Origin: Manihot esculenta
Taxonomy: Eukaryota > Streptophyta > Magnoliopsida > Malpighiales > Euphorbiaceae
Assembly (NCBI RefSeq): GCF_001659605.2
Contig: NC_035162.2
Span: 4,173,248-4,237,247 of the forward strand
Length of the DNA: 64,000 nt
Reading direction: 5' to 3'
How positions within the stretch are numbered: position 1 is the first letter of the stretch; the number at the start of each line of letters is the position of its first letter. The notes under the pieces were generated by a model. That model searched no databases and was not told where the DNA came from. It saw only the letters and a list, made by a program, of their open reading frames with translations. The translations under genes and the position numbers were made by a program. This document shows, in pieces, positions 1 to 11,800 of this stretch.

Positions 1-918
1 GCGAGCTTTCACAGCATATCAGGTAATTCAATTTTATTCCACATGGTTTCCTGCCGACTTATATTTAGAACTATGCCTGAAAATAGCTTTGTGATAATGA
101 GCACTATTTTTCCTTTTCTTGTAGTACTGCTGGGATGGAAGCCAGTGGAACGAGCAACATGAAGTTTGCTATGAATGGTTGCATCCTGATTGGGACCTTA
201 GATGGGGCCAATGTTGAAATAAGACAGGAGGTTGGAGAAGACAATTTTTTCCTCTTTGGTGCTAAAGCTCATGAAATCGCTGGGCTGAGGAAAGAAAGAG
301 CTATGGGGAAGGTATGCTGAATGAACCAGTTAATTTTTGGCTTGAAATTATTCTTGACTAAATTTCTGTCATTAACAAAAAAAACACTATCATAATGATC
401 TTATTCAAGAGTTTTCGATGTACAAAGTGAATGCTAAAATAGATGACAAAATGCTTATCATTTCAATCATGCTAATCTCTTATACAGTTTGTTCCGGACC
501 CACGATTCGAAGAAGTAAAAGATTTTATTAGAACTGGTGTTTTTGGCTCATGCAACTACGATGAACTATTGGGATCATTAGAAGGAAATGAAGGATTTGG
601 ACGTGCTGATTATTTCCTCGTTGGCAAGGATTTCCCCAGCTATGTAGAATGCCAAGAGAAAGTTGACGAGGCATATCAAGACCAAAGGGTGAGTTATATT
701 AATTTGACGTGGCTTACTTGTTCATCTCAGTTTTTATTTTTATTTAAATAATTGGATAAAAAATCTATGTCATATTGAGTAACATCTGTAACTGGTGGCA
801 GAGATGGACCAATATGTCAATTATGAATACAGCAGGTTCGTACAAGTTCAGCAGCGACAGGACGATCCATGAATATGCCAAGGATATTTGGAATATTAAA
901 CCTATCTTATTGCCGTAG
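1..918 (+). CDS. PHS1: Plastidial alpha-1,4-glucan phosphorylase, 3' part (copy 0, cut by window edge)
   Basis: This is the C-terminal end of an L-type starch phosphorylase, which reversibly moves glucose between starch or maltodextrin ends and glucose-1-phosphate in the plastid. Four exons are visible: 1-22, 125-311, 488-688 and 802-918, all with GT-AG borders and a TAG stop. The pyridoxal-phosphate signature [13 protein letters not shown] is present near the start of the second exon, including the lysine that holds the cofactor. The exons match the last four of the three complete copies in this window in length and phase. Differences include KERAMGK, DFIRTG and a NIKPILLP ending. Everything upstream lies outside the window, so I cannot tell whether this copy is whole. 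It is probably another member of the tandem array. Confidence 0.93.
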
Positions 919-1660
919 TCACCATCACTTGAATTGCGGCGTTGGTGGTGCCACTAGCTCATGCATGATTGATTTGCTCACATTCAGCCAGGTTGATTTG
1001 CCTTCCGGAATTAAATGTGGCTTTAATAATATCGATGGTCTAAATAATTTTGAATGTAAAGCTCGACTTTGTAAGAAAAAAAATTAATCATAATAAATAA
1101 AGTTTCAAATTTTCTTACTTTTTGTTTAATATATCTCAACTCCCTCAATCTGTATGAAACAAACCATTATGCATGAGAGAGGTGTGCTTGGATCTTGACA
1201 GAGTCTTCATTTCCATGGCTTACTTCTAAATAGTAAAAAATTTAATGATTAAAATTAATAAAAGAATTAATTAATAAATGTTTTAAAACGTTTTAAAACG
1301 TTTTAAAACTACTACGGAATTTTATCATGACATAATAAATAGTTAATTTTCTATAAATAAATGTTCTAAATATTCCTTTGCTGTGTAACAGCTCAACAGC
1401 AATATCAGAAATTAAACAATTACGAACTTGTGGGCATGAGAGAGGCATGCTTGGATCTTGACAGAGTCTTAATTTCCATCCACTTACTTCCACTTGGGAT
1501 TGGCAATGGGCTGTAACGAATATGGGCAAATATTACATAAAAATAATTTAGATGTGAAAAAAAAAAGATCGCGGATAATTTTGTTTTGTTTTTTTGTTTT
1601 TATCATTCAAGACTTTGCATTAAAAGCCCAACCAGGGCAGAACAATAAAACAAATTTATC
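919..1660 (+). other. 3' UTR and flank of phosphorylase copy 0
   Basis: The sequence after the stop matches the 3' regions of copies 1-3 to about 1230 and includes AATAAA-type signals near 1092-1101. A segment reading GCTTGGATCTTGACAGAGTC occurs twice, near 1190 and 1450. The copy 0 flank therefore carries its own local duplication, separated by about 200 bp of AT-rich DNA that the other copies lack. Homology to the other flanks fades after about 1540. Confidence 0.6.
1281..1309. repeat. 10-bp palindromic tandem repeat
   Basis: Three consecutive copies of TTTTAAAACG, the last ending in CT. Each unit centres on the palindrome TTTTAAAA. It lies in AT-rich DNA present only in the copy 0 flank. 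Confidence 0.8.
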
Positions 1661-1664
1661 TTTT

Positions 1665-1987
1665 TTATTTTTTAATAATTTGACTTACATTTTTGGGTTG
1701 CTGCTGCTGCTGCTGCTGAAGGAGAAGTCCAAGAGCTTGGAGAATTGGATCAACTGATAATTGCTGTTGCAGTGGTGCAGAAGCGCGGTGAGATTGGATA
1801 AAGCAATGGTTGTAATGACAGCTGCAGCAGCAAGTTGAAGTGGCGGTGATGGAAGGATTTTGGCAGTGAAAAGCCATTGTTTGCTAGTGAAGGATGCGGA
1901 AGCGGAGAACAGAGTGACCGAGGGTTTTGCGAGGGAAGAAAGAAAGTGGCAGAATAAATTTTTGGCTTCATGCGATTGGATCAGCAC
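1665..1987 (-). pseudogene. Possible 5' exon fragment with CAG repeat
   Basis: On the minus strand this stretch is less AT-rich than its surroundings. Two overlapping frames stay open: one begins MKPKIYSATFFLP and is rich in S, P and hydroxylated residues, somewhat like a plastid transit peptide; the other reads through an alanine-rich stretch. A run of six CAG triplets (CTG on the + strand, 1700-1717) would code for polyglutamine or polyserine. No downstream exons are visible and I do not recognise the family. It may be a stranded first exon or a chance open stretch. Confidence 0.2.
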
Positions 1988-2381
1988 AAATCCGGAGTAG
2001 GATCAGAACGACCTGCCGTTTTGCTGCTAATCCACGTATGCTGACATGACTTGACTTGTCATCTGGTCATTTATGTACACGGTGTGCTTAGGTCTGCATG
2101 CCATCTAGGCCCATGGAACAAGTGGTTCTCAGCCGAGGTCCTCTAGGCCCTGAACCGGATTTCATTGGCCCAATTTAGGATGATCCTGATTTGAATTTAG
2201 TTTGCGAGCAATTTTAATAATCTCCATCTCCATTTCAATTTTATTCATATTGTTGAAGAAAAAATGAAATATAAAAATGTTATTGGGTAGTGCGATTATT
2301 AATACGTTGTCTCGAACTCATTGAAGCATCTTAAACTTTAATTTCATGAAATAATTTCATCTTTTTATTTATTTAGTTATT
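1988..2381. other. Unassigned intergenic sequence
   Basis: About 200 bp of moderate GC content (CTAGGCCC and GGCCC words) pass into AT-rich DNA. The composition looks like part of an old repeat, but I can define no ends and see no gene. Confidence 0.4.
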
Positions 2382-3602
2382 AACATTAAAAGAAAAAAAT
2401 AAATATTTTTGATGAAAAAAATTAAAAATTTAAGGGTAATATTGATGAAGTACCTAATTAATTTATTGAAATATAAATAAATTAAACTGTTTATTAATTC
2501 GATTAGACTCAACTCAATAAAAATTTGATCAGTTTCAATTTAATTTTTAAATAAGTTAAATTTAAATTTAAATTTTAAATTTATTTATTAAATAAGGTAA
2601 ATTAATTTTACAGTATTTGCTCATTAAAACGATTTGTTTTTAAATTTATAATTAGATTTGTAAATAATTTTATTAAACTGACTGAGAATAATATCATAAA
2701 ATAAATAAATTCAAATCCTATATATACTATTATGACTCGAATTTAATTTTTTCAAAGTTGACTCGTACATATTTTAATTATGTTTTTAAAAATTATAAAT
2801 ATTTGAATCTTTGAGATTTAAGATCTTACTTTTTTATAATCTAATTTGTATATATATTTATTTAACTGAAATTATTTAATTTGAAAAATATTAGTTTTAA
2901 ACTAAAAATAATATATATAAATAAATTGAACTGTTTTTAAACTATTCGAGACTAAATTGAATAAAAATTTAATTTGTTTAAGGGTAATATTTTTGATGAA
3001 AAATATTAACACTAAAAGAAAAAAAATTAAATATTTTTGATGAAAAAAATTAAAAATTTAAGGGTAATATTTGATGAAGTACCTAATTAATTTATTGGAA
3101 TGTAAATAAATTAAACTGTTTATGAATTCGATTATACTCAACTCGATAAAAGTTTGATCAGTTTCAATTCAATTTTTAAATAAGTCAAATTTAAATTTAA
3201 ATTTTAAATTTATTTATTAAATAAGGTTCACAGCTCATTTAAATGATTTGTTTTTGAATTTATAATTAGATTTGGAAACAATTTTGTTAAACTGATTGAG
3301 AATAATATTATAAAATAAATAAATTCAAATCCTATATATACTATTATGATTCAAATTTAATTTTTTCAAAGTTCACTTGTACATATTTTAATTATTTTAA
3401 TTATGTTTTTAAAAATTATAAATATTTGAATTGTTAAAATTTAAAATCTTACTTTTTTATAATCTAATTTATATATATGTTTATTTAACTGAAATTATTT
3501 AATTTGAAAAATATTAATTTTAAACTAAAAATCATATATATAAATAAATTGAACTTTTTAAATTATTTGAGACTAAATTGAATAAAAATTTAATTTGTTT
3601 AA
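2382..3602. repeat. Two direct ~600-bp AT-rich repeats, decayed hAT-MITE relatives
   Basis: Unit 1 (about 2382-2981) and unit 2 (about 3008-3602) align along almost their whole length. Both contain AAACTGTTTAT, then CTCAACTC(A/G)ATAAAA, then a TTTGATCAG block. These follow the same order as the GC-richer blocks of the element at 10615-11267 (AAACTGTTCGTGAG, GGCTCGATAAAAGCTCGATC). Most differences read as C to T or G to A, as expected for old, methylated repeats. Confidence 0.6.
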
Positions 3603-3623
3603 ACTCATTTACTAAACAAGACA

Positions 3624-3990
3624 GATGGATGCAAAGTGTGCTGAAACTATAGCATTTCGGGAAGTATTGAGCTGGATTAAAGAGTGTGGATGAGATCGAG
3701 TTCTTTTTGAATTGGATGCTCAGGTACTTGTGATGTCAATTAATTGTGTTTTGTTAGATGATTTATCGTCTTTTGGCCTTTTGGTTTAAGATTGTAAACT
3801 GCTTCTATCTAGTTATGAGGAAGCAAAGTGTGTTTTTGTTCATAGATCTGCGAATGATGTCGCTCATGTTCTAGCAATATCGGCTCATTCTGAGTCAGGT
3901 CAAGGAGTTTGGATTGATATCCCTCCTCCTCATATTGTTTATTTGTTCTCTTTGAATTAATGAAATTTTCTTGTTATTTAAAAAAAAAAT
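3624..3990 (+). mobile_element. LINE retrotransposon tail (RNase H-like domain, 5'-truncated)
   Basis: The + strand codes a degraded C-terminal RNase H-like domain typical of plant LINEs. It reads FELDAQVLVMS near 3703 and VHRSANDVAHVLA near 3838, then an SGQGVWIDIPPPH ending, a stop, and a poly-A tract at about 3980-3989. One in-frame TGA near 3690 and a further stop mark it as dead. AAGACA lies just before the insertion and again after the poly-A, which may be part of the target duplication. It has landed in the AT-rich repeat described just upstream. Confidence 0.75.
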
Positions 3991-5601
3991 AAGACAAATT
4001 TAAATTTATTAATACTCGATTTGAATATGAAATACATAAAATTTAAGTCCAGCTTGAATTCAAAACAAATAAAATTTAAATTTAATTTGAGCTCAAAAAA
4101 ATTTTAACAAATTAAATTTAAACATTTTAAAACTTAAATAGCCTCACTTCTTATTCATTCATATTATTTGAAAGTTTATAGCTTCGATTTTTGAGTAGTC
4201 ATTGATAATTGCTTTACAAAAGTAACTAAAGTTACCGTATTTATTTCAAATTAAAAATCAAAATATTCCTTATTAATGTTTCTTTAGTTCTTTCATCTCT
4301 CTCATAATATATATGAAGTTAATTTTCATTGTGATCACTTATTTTTTTTCTCTAAAAAGTGTATGCAAAATAGTCCATCGACCATCAGTTAATATCAATG
4401 TTCATAAATTGCCCCTTTACTTTATTATTTTTGAATGAAAAAAAATGTTTAAATCACTTAATATATACCAAATCATTTTATTTAAAAATTTCAATTAAAA
4501 TAAATTATTTCCTACAAGTAAAACTCTAATATTTCTTTTTGTTAACAAGTTGTTTAGAATAAATAAGTTTAAATAAATTAATAAATACTTTGGTTCAAAT
4601 ATATTATTTTTTAAAAATTTATTTTTTAAAAAGTAATTTAACTAAATTTGAATAAATAATTTACTTTTCCGTCGTGAAGGGAAGAAAAATAATTAAATTT
4701 TTAATAATTAAATAAAAAATATAAATTAAATAAAAATAACTTTCACAATTTTTATAAATTTAATTGAATTATTTCAGCCAAACAAAATTAAAATAAAATT
4801 AGACTAAACATAGATGTAATTCCTATTTTTTAAAAACGTGTTTCTCGCTTGCTTTTGCTAACTAAGTAACTAAAAATAGCGCCCCTCCAGTTTCCTTTTC
4901 TCCGCTCCTGGCCAAACTGCATTGAGAAAATGGCGGGAACAAAAGCCACGTGGCAATTGAATTTGTTATTTTGAATATATATACAAAAGAATAATTCAAC
5001 TTTTGATATTTTTAATTCTAAGATTTATTTTGTAAGATTTTATTTCAAATTTTTAAGTAATACTTTAAATATTTAAGATGTATATAAATTTATTTTATAT
5101 TTAAATTCTATTAGTATTAGGTATATAGATAAAGAAATAACTATTCTTATATGTGCAATGTACATTTCAATATTTTTATGTACTTCGTACTTCGAAAATC
5201 GGAGCTTATTAAAATTTATTTTTATAATTAATTAGTTTAGTTCATAATTTAATTGTGATCAAAGTTTCAAATTATATATATATATATATAAAGATTATTA
5301 TTATTAAATTTAATGTAAAAAATTGAGTGAATAATTTTAACGGTCAAATTTAAACTATATAACTAACATTTAATAAATTTAAACAAATAATTTTATATGC
5401 ATGTACTTTATGCGAATAAAATTCCTACAAATGGACGATAGCATGCACATTCGAGTGTCACATCAGAAGCAAAATATCATACCGGTTATGTTTAGATATA
5501 AACACCATCACCCAAACATTCTGTATTCGAGTTTTTCCAGCCAGTTAAAAAATGACAAGTCATTTTACTGTTTCAATTTTCTAACTGAGGTGTCGATAAA
5601 G
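3991..5601. other. AT-rich intergenic DNA
   Basis: I see no gene here. The first part continues the decayed repeat (ACTCGATTTGAATATG). A short TA run lies near 5275-5290. An open stretch at 5401-5679 has no recognisable content and runs into the copy 1 promoter. Confidence 0.5.
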
Positions 5602-5854
5602 GAGATGGCAAAAAGTGAGATCCGAAAAATAATCAAATTCCAGACTCTGTCAACGTGGGACCTCCTCAATTTTGGATAGTTAAAAATAAGTAAGTCCGTG
5701 AAATTATCACGGAGTTTTTTCCCTTTTTTTATGATTGAACGTTTGAATCTGTACGATCGTCTTTCACCACTGGCTATTTATATACTCTGAACGCACTCAT
5801 CACTCACCGCTCACTACTCACTCTGAGTCTGAAAAAGAAAGAGAAAGAGAGAGA
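5602..5854 (+). promoter_or_regulatory. Promoter and 5' UTR of phosphorylase copy 1
   Basis: Homology with the promoters of copies 2 and 3 begins abruptly at GAGATGGCAAAAAG (5602). Visible elements are an ACGTG core at 5653-5657, a perfect inverted repeat CCGTGA-AATTA-TCACGG at 5696-5712, and a TATA box TATTTATATA at 5775-5784. The leader is CT-rich and ends in an interrupted GA tract (5831-5853) just before the ATG. The ACGTG core resembles the G-box/ABRE class; no role has been shown here. Confidence 0.7.
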
Positions 5855-8800
5855 ATGGCGACGACTTCACATTTCTCTGCAACTTCGCATTGTAGTTCTG
5901 TTTCGAGATTCGTCGATTTCGGTTCCAGAAGCAGTGGCAAGTGGAGATCGAATCTGTTATTGATTCGGACATTGAGGTCCCGCCCTCTTGCGAGGTCGTT
6001 TTCCGTTAAGAATGTTTCTAGCGAGCCGAAGACGAAACTCGAAAATCCGATCTCCGGCGAAGGTGCGCTGTCTTCTTTGGTTTATATTATCCGCTGTTTT
6101 GCTTAATGTTCTTCTCTAGATTCTGTTTGTGTTAGTGTGTTGTGGCTTGGAAGGTTAATGATGGATTTGAGATCGTGTACGCGTGGATGAAAGTGTGCGG
6201 ACGAGAGCTTCCGGTCTAAATGTTTTTCCGAGTCTTTTCGTTGTGCTTTAAATTTGGTTTTAAATGCTAAAGCAATAACTTAAGAATCCATCATTTCTCT
6301 TCTAGCGTAGGAGATGTTGCGAAAATGATGCTTAATGGCGGTTGATAGGACCACCTCTTAAATTATCTTGTTAGTATTGAAAAAGGATCGGGACCCACCA
6401 TCTGTTGGATTAGTATGCAAGATTGTCAAAATTCATGCTATTTGACGACTTTAACTAGCGATCTCTTTCCAATCAAACTAGCTGTACGGTGCGAGAGCTC
6501 TCCAGTTTGATTTCGAAAATAGAGGGTCCTAGCTGATCTAACTGGCTTTTTCATATCTTAAGCTACTAATCATACACGGTTGTTGTGTCCGCATCCTTTT
6601 TATTGATGCTGACTCGATAATGTATGACTGGTTGCTGGAAATGTAGCGCCGCAAAAGTTAAGCTATTCTGGGTTGTGTTTATGCAAGGTGGAGGGCTTTT
6701 CTTACTCTAATTCAGGAACAGGAAAAAAAATCTAATTCTTACTCCTAGTTATGCAACAGTGAGGAAAATGGAAGTGTTTTCCTTAACGCTTCCTTAATAG
6801 TATTGCAATATAGATATCTTTTATTCTCACTTGAATATTTTGGTGTCTACAGATGCTTCATCTATCGCCTCAAGTATCAAATACCATGCAGAATTCACAC
6901 CATTATTTTCACCAGAGAAATTTGAGCTTCCAAAGGCATTCGTTGCAACTGCACAAAGTGTTCGTGATGCTCTCATCATAAACTGGAATGCGACTTATGA
7001 GTGCTATGATAGATTGAATTTGAAGCAAGCGTACTATCTGTCAATGGAATTTTTGCAGGTCTGTCATGACCTCTGCTTGTGTTCCAACAACTGATAATTC
7101 ATTGTCTGAAAAGGATTATGTTAGTTATCATGATATTTTCTTGCAGGGTAGAGCACTTTTGAATGCAATTGGTAATTTAGAGCTGACCGGTGCATATGCG
7201 GAGGCTTTGACCAAGCTAGGACACGACTTGGAAAGTGTGGCTCGTCATGTGAGTTTGCTTTAGCAGCTTTCTTCAGTATAAATTAGCTGTAATTTATGAT
7301 TATTACTATTTGGGCCGGGGGAGGGGGGGTGGTTGTTGGCTTTTGCATGGCAAAGTTGGTACAATTTGCTACTATAACATGTATTACTTAGGAGGGTTGA
7401 TGCTCAAATGGTAGGCTTCGTGGCCTGTGAGGAAATTTGCAGGTAGATGGGATATGGAATAAACCCTATAGAGCTCCAGTTTGAGGCTCATAGTTCAAAA
7501 TAATTTTGATTTGGCAAGTTTTCCTTGCTATAACTAAATATCTGCTTTAAAGCCTTCATACTTTGATATGTTATAGACCAGTGGTTACAGGGAAAAAAGG
7601 ATTCTCTTTAAGTAAAGAGTGTGTGTGTGTGCCTATAGGGTTCTACAGGGGTTTTTACTAGCTAATTTCAATGGTCAAATGATAACAGGAGCCGGATGCT
7701 GCACTTGGAAATGGAGGTCTTGGGCGACTTGCCTCCTGCTTTTTGGACTCCATGGCAACATTAAATTACCCTGCATGGGGTTATGGATTAAGATACAAGT
7801 ATGGTTTGTTTAAACAGCGAATTACAAAAGATGGTCAAGAGGAGGTTGCTGAAGATTGGCTTGAGGTTGCTTTCTGCTCATTATCTTTTGCTTCAGATGA
7901 TTCCTTTAAATATGCCTACTGGTTAATCATGTTTTCTCCTTGTAGATGGGTAATCCCTGGGAAATTGTGAGAAATGACATTTCATACCCTGTAAAATTTT
8001 ACGGCAAGGTTGTTAGTGGATCTGATGGAAAAAAACACTGGATCGGAGGAGAAGATATAATGGCTGTGGCATATGATTTGCCAATACCAGGTTATAAAAC
8101 TAAAAGCACTATTAACCTGAGACTTTGGTCAACTAAAGCTCCAGCAGAAGATTTGGACTTGTCTGCTTTCAATGCTGGGGAGCACACAAAGGCATATGAG
8201 GCCCTAGCAAATGCTGAAAAGGTCTGAATTTCTTATGAATATAAATGTCTTCTGATTACACACTTATGTTGCTGCACTTCAAGGTAGTAGCTTTTATCAA
8301 ATGTTCCTTTTTGTTCTGCTTTTTTATCTGCATCTGCTTGGTCTTTTTTGGGAGAAAAGCATATGAATTTATAGGATAATCATTGCAATGCTTTCCCTTG
8401 AATTAGATTTGCTACATTCTCTATCCTGGGGATAACTCATTGGAGGGCAAGACCCTACGTTTGAAACAACAATATACCTTATGTTCAGCTTCTCTCCAAG
8501 ATATTATTGCGCGTTTTGAGAGAAGATCTGGCTCAAACATAAAATGGGAAGACTTTCCTGAGAAAGTTGCAGTGCAGATGAATGACACTCATCCCACTCT
8601 CTGCATTCCGGAGCTGATGAGGATTTTGATAGACCTGAAAGGCTTAAGCTGGAAGGAGGCCTGGAACATTACTCAAAGGTACCCTTTGTTTTAACTGCAT
8701 GTGTTTTGTTTTGTTTTGCTATATCAATAAAACAATCATAATTATGTTGTTTGTTTTGTAATCTAAGCACTATAAGATGATTATGTTTGGAAAATTTGAA

Positions 8801-11800
8801 CATAATGAAGAGCTGGATGGTTGTGATGTGAGTTTGCTGTTAGGTTCTCACGTCAGTGGAATATAATTATGGACTCTTCACTTAACACTTGTCCTCGATT
8901 TATTACAGTGTATTTTTCTATAAATCGAAATGAGCTAGCTATCACTTGGAGTTTGAAACAAATGGCATGTCACATTTTGTTTATGGATTTCTTTATTTCT
9001 TCTGTTCTTCTTTTTAATTTTCTGGTGTTGTTTGCCAGTGAATTTCCTCTGAATATCTCATCTCAGCAGTTCCTTTGCTTTTGTTTGCTCGTGTTTCGGT
9101 GTTTCATAGTATCTGAAAAAAAAGGGAAAAACAGGAAGTGAATATTTATTTATCTACCCTTAGTTCCTTATCTAGCATTCGTTGTTTGCAATTGGCCTTT
9201 GTTGGTCTTCACTCTCCTAACCTTTTTATTTGCAATTCTCAAATTTTAGAACTTGTAATTTATGACCTCGTTTTCTGTTGATTATGTACCAGAACTACGG
9301 CATACACAAACCATACTGTTTTACCTGAAGCTTTGGAGAAATGGAGTTTAGATCTTATGCAGAAACTGTTACCTCGACATGTAGAGATCATAGAAATGAT
9401 TGATGAAGAGGTAATACTGGATATTTTAAACAAAACCTTATTTATGTGGTGATATGCTCATCTTAATTCTAGTTTCTGTTATTCGGTTTTGCAGCTGATA
9501 AACACAATTGTTTCTGAGTATGGGAGGGAAGATTCAGACCTTTTGGAGAAAAAACTGAAGGAGATGAGAATATTAGAAAATGTAGATTTGCCTTCCACCT
9601 TTGCCAATTTAATTGCTAAACCCAAGGAAAGCTCCGCTGCAGCTGTCAGTGAAAATTCTGGTGAGGCAGGCAAGCTGATTAACGAAAAAGATGAAGTTGA
9701 TAGTGGAGATGAAACAGAAAGCAAAGGTGAACCCAAGAGCACAGGCGCTCGGAAGAAGGAAGAGGTGGTGGCAGAACCACCTTCAAAGATGGTCCGCATG
9801 GCTAACCTCTGTGTTGTAGGTGGTCATGCAGTAAATGGAGTTGCTGAGATACATAGTGAAATTGTGAAGGATGAAGTGTTTAATTCATTTTATAAGGTAA
9901 TCTTGATTTATTTGCTTGCAGGACAATGCTTTCTAAATGACTTAATTGAAACTAAGGGGTTTAGGTCCCTCTCCAAATTATTGTGCAAATGTTTATATCT
10001 CTTACCCCTATGCTCCCGTGCTGGCAGTTGTGGCCCAACAAGTTTCAAAATAAAACAAATGGGGTTACTCCAAGAAGATGGATCCGTTTCTGCAATCCAG
10101 ATTTGAGTAAAATTATTACCGAGTGGACTGGATCTGAAGAATGGGTTTTAAATACTGAAAAGCTGGCTGAACTAAGAAAGGTAATCCACCATATATACAT
10201 CTTTTATTTTTGAAATACTTTCAGTCGGTAGCCCACACAACAATTAGTCTCAAAGTTCACATTGAACTCTTTTATACCTTGTTGCAATGTCAAGTCTAAT
10301 ATTCTAGGGACAATTGACACTTTTGGGATAAAAAATTTAGGTCTTGTCCTGATACTGTTGGCTCAAGTATCCGGAGCAGATGGAGGATTTTCAATGGGCA
10401 TGAGTTGGATTCTAAATGGCTCTAGGTTAATGGGCCATGTCTTGATACTATGTTGATCTCGAGCTGAGGTAGCAAATGGATGAGTTTCAATGAAGAATAG
10501 AGGAATTCTTTGCGGATCCGTTAATAGATTCTTGGGATTAAGTTTCTTTCGAAAATTAGGAGTGTCAAAGTGATTCAAGTAGCCATGTTGTACTGACTTA
10601 GACTGTCCTGGAAGTAGGGGTGTAAACGAACCAAACTGTTCGTGAGCTATTCGAGACTTGGCTCGATAAAAGCTCGATCGGGCTCGGCTCGTTTTCTAAA
10701 TGAGCCGAGCTCGAGCTCACTTTTTAGGCTCGTTTAATAAACGAGCCGAGTTAGAGCTTAGTAGTATTCGGCTCGTTTAGCCTCGCGAGCTCACTCATGA
10801 ATAGGCTTGTGAACAAGCTCATGAGCTGGCTCGCGAACAAGCTTGTTTGCTAACACTAATCCCACATCAAAAGGATAACCCTTCTACATTCTTTTTCATT
10901 AGTTTTGGGTTCGAGAGATTTCAATTAAATAAAAAAATTTAATTTAGAAGTCTCTTAATAACCTTAAAATTTAAATTTGTTTATAATTTAAATAAATTTA
11001 AATTATATTGTGATTGTTTATAATATAATCAAGCTCAAATTCGAGTCTAAATGAGCTCAAATTCGAGATTTTTGAATGGAGTTTGAGTTGACTCGGTAAC
11101 GTGATAAACGAGTTTATTACGAATCGAGTTCGAACCGAGCTCGAGTTTAATATTTATTTTATGAATTGAGCTCGAGCTTATAAATGGAGCTCGAGCTTTT
11201 AAATTTATTTTCTAATCGAGCCTGAGTTTATCAAAACTCGGCTCGGCTCGGTTCGATTACAGCCCTACCTGGAAGTACATAAGTTCAATTTTGGCCACTG
11301 AAGTGGGGAAACTGAGTTTCTTTAGAAAATTTTATGTCCCTACATTCTATAGATTTGAAGTTCTGTTTAGAACTAATGGCTAACAAATAATTCCCATCTT
11401 CTCAGTCGCTAGATATCGCTTACAAAGTAAAAGCTGATATGTTTGTTTGTGTGGGACCACTCTGGAAAAGTCTGGTTCCTAAAGTAGCTGACCGTTTGTT
11501 GGATAATTAATGTAAATATTTATTAGATTTGTTTGATTACAATATCACTGCATGTCATAATCAAAGTTGTGCAATTTGTACATGTAGTTTGCAGATAATG
11601 AGGATTTCCAAACCCAGTGGAGGGCAGCAAAGAAAAGCAATAAGATGAAGGTTGCGTCATTGCTCAAAGAAAAAACAGGGTATTCTGTCAGCCCTGATGC
11701 AATGTTTGATATCCAGGTACATTTATTGTTTTTGAAGTCTTCGTACTCCTGTTAATGCAAGTTTGTAAAGTATTATATATTTTAGCAAACAGATGAAAAT

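Noticed and set aside
5401..5679. 92-residue frame upstream of copy 1
   Set aside because: It crosses the duplication breakpoint and enters the promoter; no conserved content or plausible context.
7390..7500. Possible SINE or tRNA-like A-box (GATGCTCAAATGGTAGG) in intron 3 of the phosphorylase copies
   Set aside because: The A-box resemblance is partial, a convincing B-box is missing, and all copies share it with no insertion boundary.
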